Shown one piece after another: positions 63,079 to 64,000 of a stretch of DNA of 64,000 nt. Source of the stretch: Actinomyces sp. AC-20-1 (GTDB lineage Bacteria > Actinomycetota > Actinomycetes > Actinomycetales > Actinomycetaceae). The stretch's first letter is position 1; every line of letters begins with the position of its first letter. The stretch spans positions 1 to 64,000 of the forward strand of contig NZ_JACJVC010000016.1 in NCBI RefSeq assembly GCF_023369555.1, given 5' to 3'. Under the pieces are notes generated by a model. It was given only the letters and a program-made list of their open reading frames with translations. It had not been told where the DNA came from and did no database searches. A program made the translations under genes and the position numbers.

Positions 63079-64000
63079 TCAGCCGCGCGGCGGGGCGGAG
63101 GAGGAGCGGACGATGAGCGTCGGGGCGATGACCTGCTGGAAGGGCGTCCGCGGGCGTCCGGCCTCACCGGTCCCGCTCCCGTCCTCCCCGGCCTCGTCGA
63201 TATCGCCGGCCTCAACGAGGGCGTGCACAAAGCCCGCGGCCACCTTGCCCTGCTCGGACGCGGCCTGGTGGATGGTCGTCAGTCCCACGAGCCGGGCCAT
63301 GAGCTGGTCGTCGTAGCCCACCAGCGAGACGTCATCGGGCACGGACAGACCCGCGCTGCGCAGTGCCTCCATCGCGCCGAGCGCCATGTGGTCCGAGCCG
63401 CAGAAGATCGCGGTAGGCACATCCCCCGCCTCACACAGCACCCGCACCGCGGCGTAGGCGGACTCGCGGGTCGCGAGCCTGGGGATGATGTACTCGGGCG
63501 CGAGGCGCGCCCGCCGCATCGCCTCGGTGTAGCCGGCCGCGCGCTCCTCGTAGGGGATGTCCGGCGGCAGCTGAAGGTGAGCAATCCGCCTGTGCCCGAG
63601 GTCCACGAGGTGGCGGGTGGCCAGCATCGCACCCGCGTGGTCGTCGTTGTACACCGAGCGGACGCCGGCCTGCGAGATCCGACGCGTCACGGAGACGATC
63701 GGGATGGAGTGGGCGGCCGCCGTCAGGGCGTCCGTCGAGCCCGCGTAGCCGGCCACGACGATGCAGTCCGGCGAGTACCCGGCCAGTTGCCGGAGCCGCC
63801 AGTCCTCCTGCTCCACGTCCCACGACCCCTCGACGACGACGAGGCTGTAGCCCTTCCCCTCAAGACCGACCTTGAGCGCGTCATACACCTCGCCGAACAG
63901 GGCGTTGGAGAGCTCCTGGGGGAAGAAGCCCACGAGTCGCCCGTGCCGGTTGCCGGCCAGCGCCGTTGCCATCCCGTTGTCGATGTAGCCCAGCTCGCGC
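63079..64000 (-). CDS. LacI-family regulator (5' end cut by the window edge)
   Basis: The frame is open to the right edge; RELGYIDNGMATALAGNRHGRLVGFF shows the hinge and the start of the sensor domain, so only the DNA-binding head is missing. Sensor motifs: AIFCGSDHMALGAMEALRSAG and DVSLVGYDDQLMARLVGLTTI. A short acidic/Gly tail insert (EAGDIDEAGEDGSGTGEAG) is odd. Directly upstream of the TIM-barrel gene and likely binds the TTGTCACGTG sites. Confidence 0.88.
   Translation of the reverse strand, partial: RELGYIDNGMATALAGNRHGRLVGFFPQELSNALFGEVYDALKVGLEGKGYSLVVVEGSWDVEQEDWRLRQLAGYSPDCIVVAGYAGSTDALTAAAHSIPIVSVTRRISQAGVRSVYNDDHAGAMLATRHLVDLGHRRIAHLQLPPDIPYEERAAGYTEAMRRARLAPEYIIPRLATRESAYAAVRVLCEAGDVPTAIFCGSDHMALGAMEALRSAGLSVPDDVSLVGYDDQLMARLVGLTTIHQAASEQGKVAAGFVHALVEAGDIDEAGEDGSGTGEAGRPRTPFQQVIAPTLIVRSSSAPPRG

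Noticed and set aside
1-64000. tRNA, rRNA, insertion sequences, integrases, riboswitches
   Set aside because: None found on reading both strands of the intergenic stretches; small RNAs without clear structure could be missed.

Overview
The window is about 72% GC, densely packed, with very few non-coding stretches. Shine-Dalgarno sites are mostly AGGAGG-like, and several genes look leaderless. The gene set (succinyl-CoA synthetase, a fused two-domain phosphofructokinase, LacI regulators beside sugar ABC transporters and glycosidases, an IdeR-type iron box, a DUF222-HNH protein) fits a high-GC actinobacterium that ferments host or plant sugars. My best guess is Actinomyces or a close relative. 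That is inferred from gene style, not from a marker gene. There are no rRNA, tRNA, insertion-sequence or CRISPR features.

Layout. (1) 1-5404: core metabolism. sucC-sucD and a DUF6350 membrane protein (cut by the left edge) run leftward; a 784-residue double phosphofructokinase runs rightward into a bidirectional terminator. (2) 5428-20292: a hexuronide catabolic region. It holds a GPH symporter, beta-glucuronidase uidA, a LacI regulator, uxaC, uxuA and uxuB, then a four-gene module of two Gfo/Idh/MocA oxidoreductases and two TIM-barrel isomerases, then an MFS transporter. Four copies of a direct-repeat element (GGMAAC, four bases, GKMAAC) lie upstream of its promoters and suggest one regulon. 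(3) 20523-25359: a 1019-residue DUF222-HNH protein with in-frame 36-bp repeats and a partial LexA box on its start codon, divergent from a ClC chloride channel. (4) 25394-43931: two alpha-glucoside systems, each with an ABC importer lacking its ATPase, a LacI regulator and glycosidases (two GH13 and two GH31), plus an SDR. (5) 44110-49253: a DHA2 drug exporter, a circularly permuted GH3 enzyme and a CPBP protease. (6) 49297-54498: PcrA helicase, an AlkD-like DNA glycosylase, an acetyltransferase and an NmrA-like protein. (7) 54944-59972: an iron-siderophore uptake operon under a DtxR/IdeR box. (8) 60194-64000: a long hairpin, a fructosamine kinase, a sugar-porter relic, and a TIM-barrel isomerase beside a LacI regulator cut by the right edge.

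How the genes work together. Glucuronides enter by the symporter, are cut by UidA, and glucuronate flows through UxaC, UxuB and UxuA to 2-keto-3-deoxygluconate; the KDG kinase and aldolase are not in the window. The adjacent oxidoreductase/isomerase module shares the promoter element, so it may act on glycosides that UidA cannot hydrolyse. The alpha-glucoside systems feed glucose to glycolysis. The shared ABC ATPase (MsiK type) must be encoded elsewhere.
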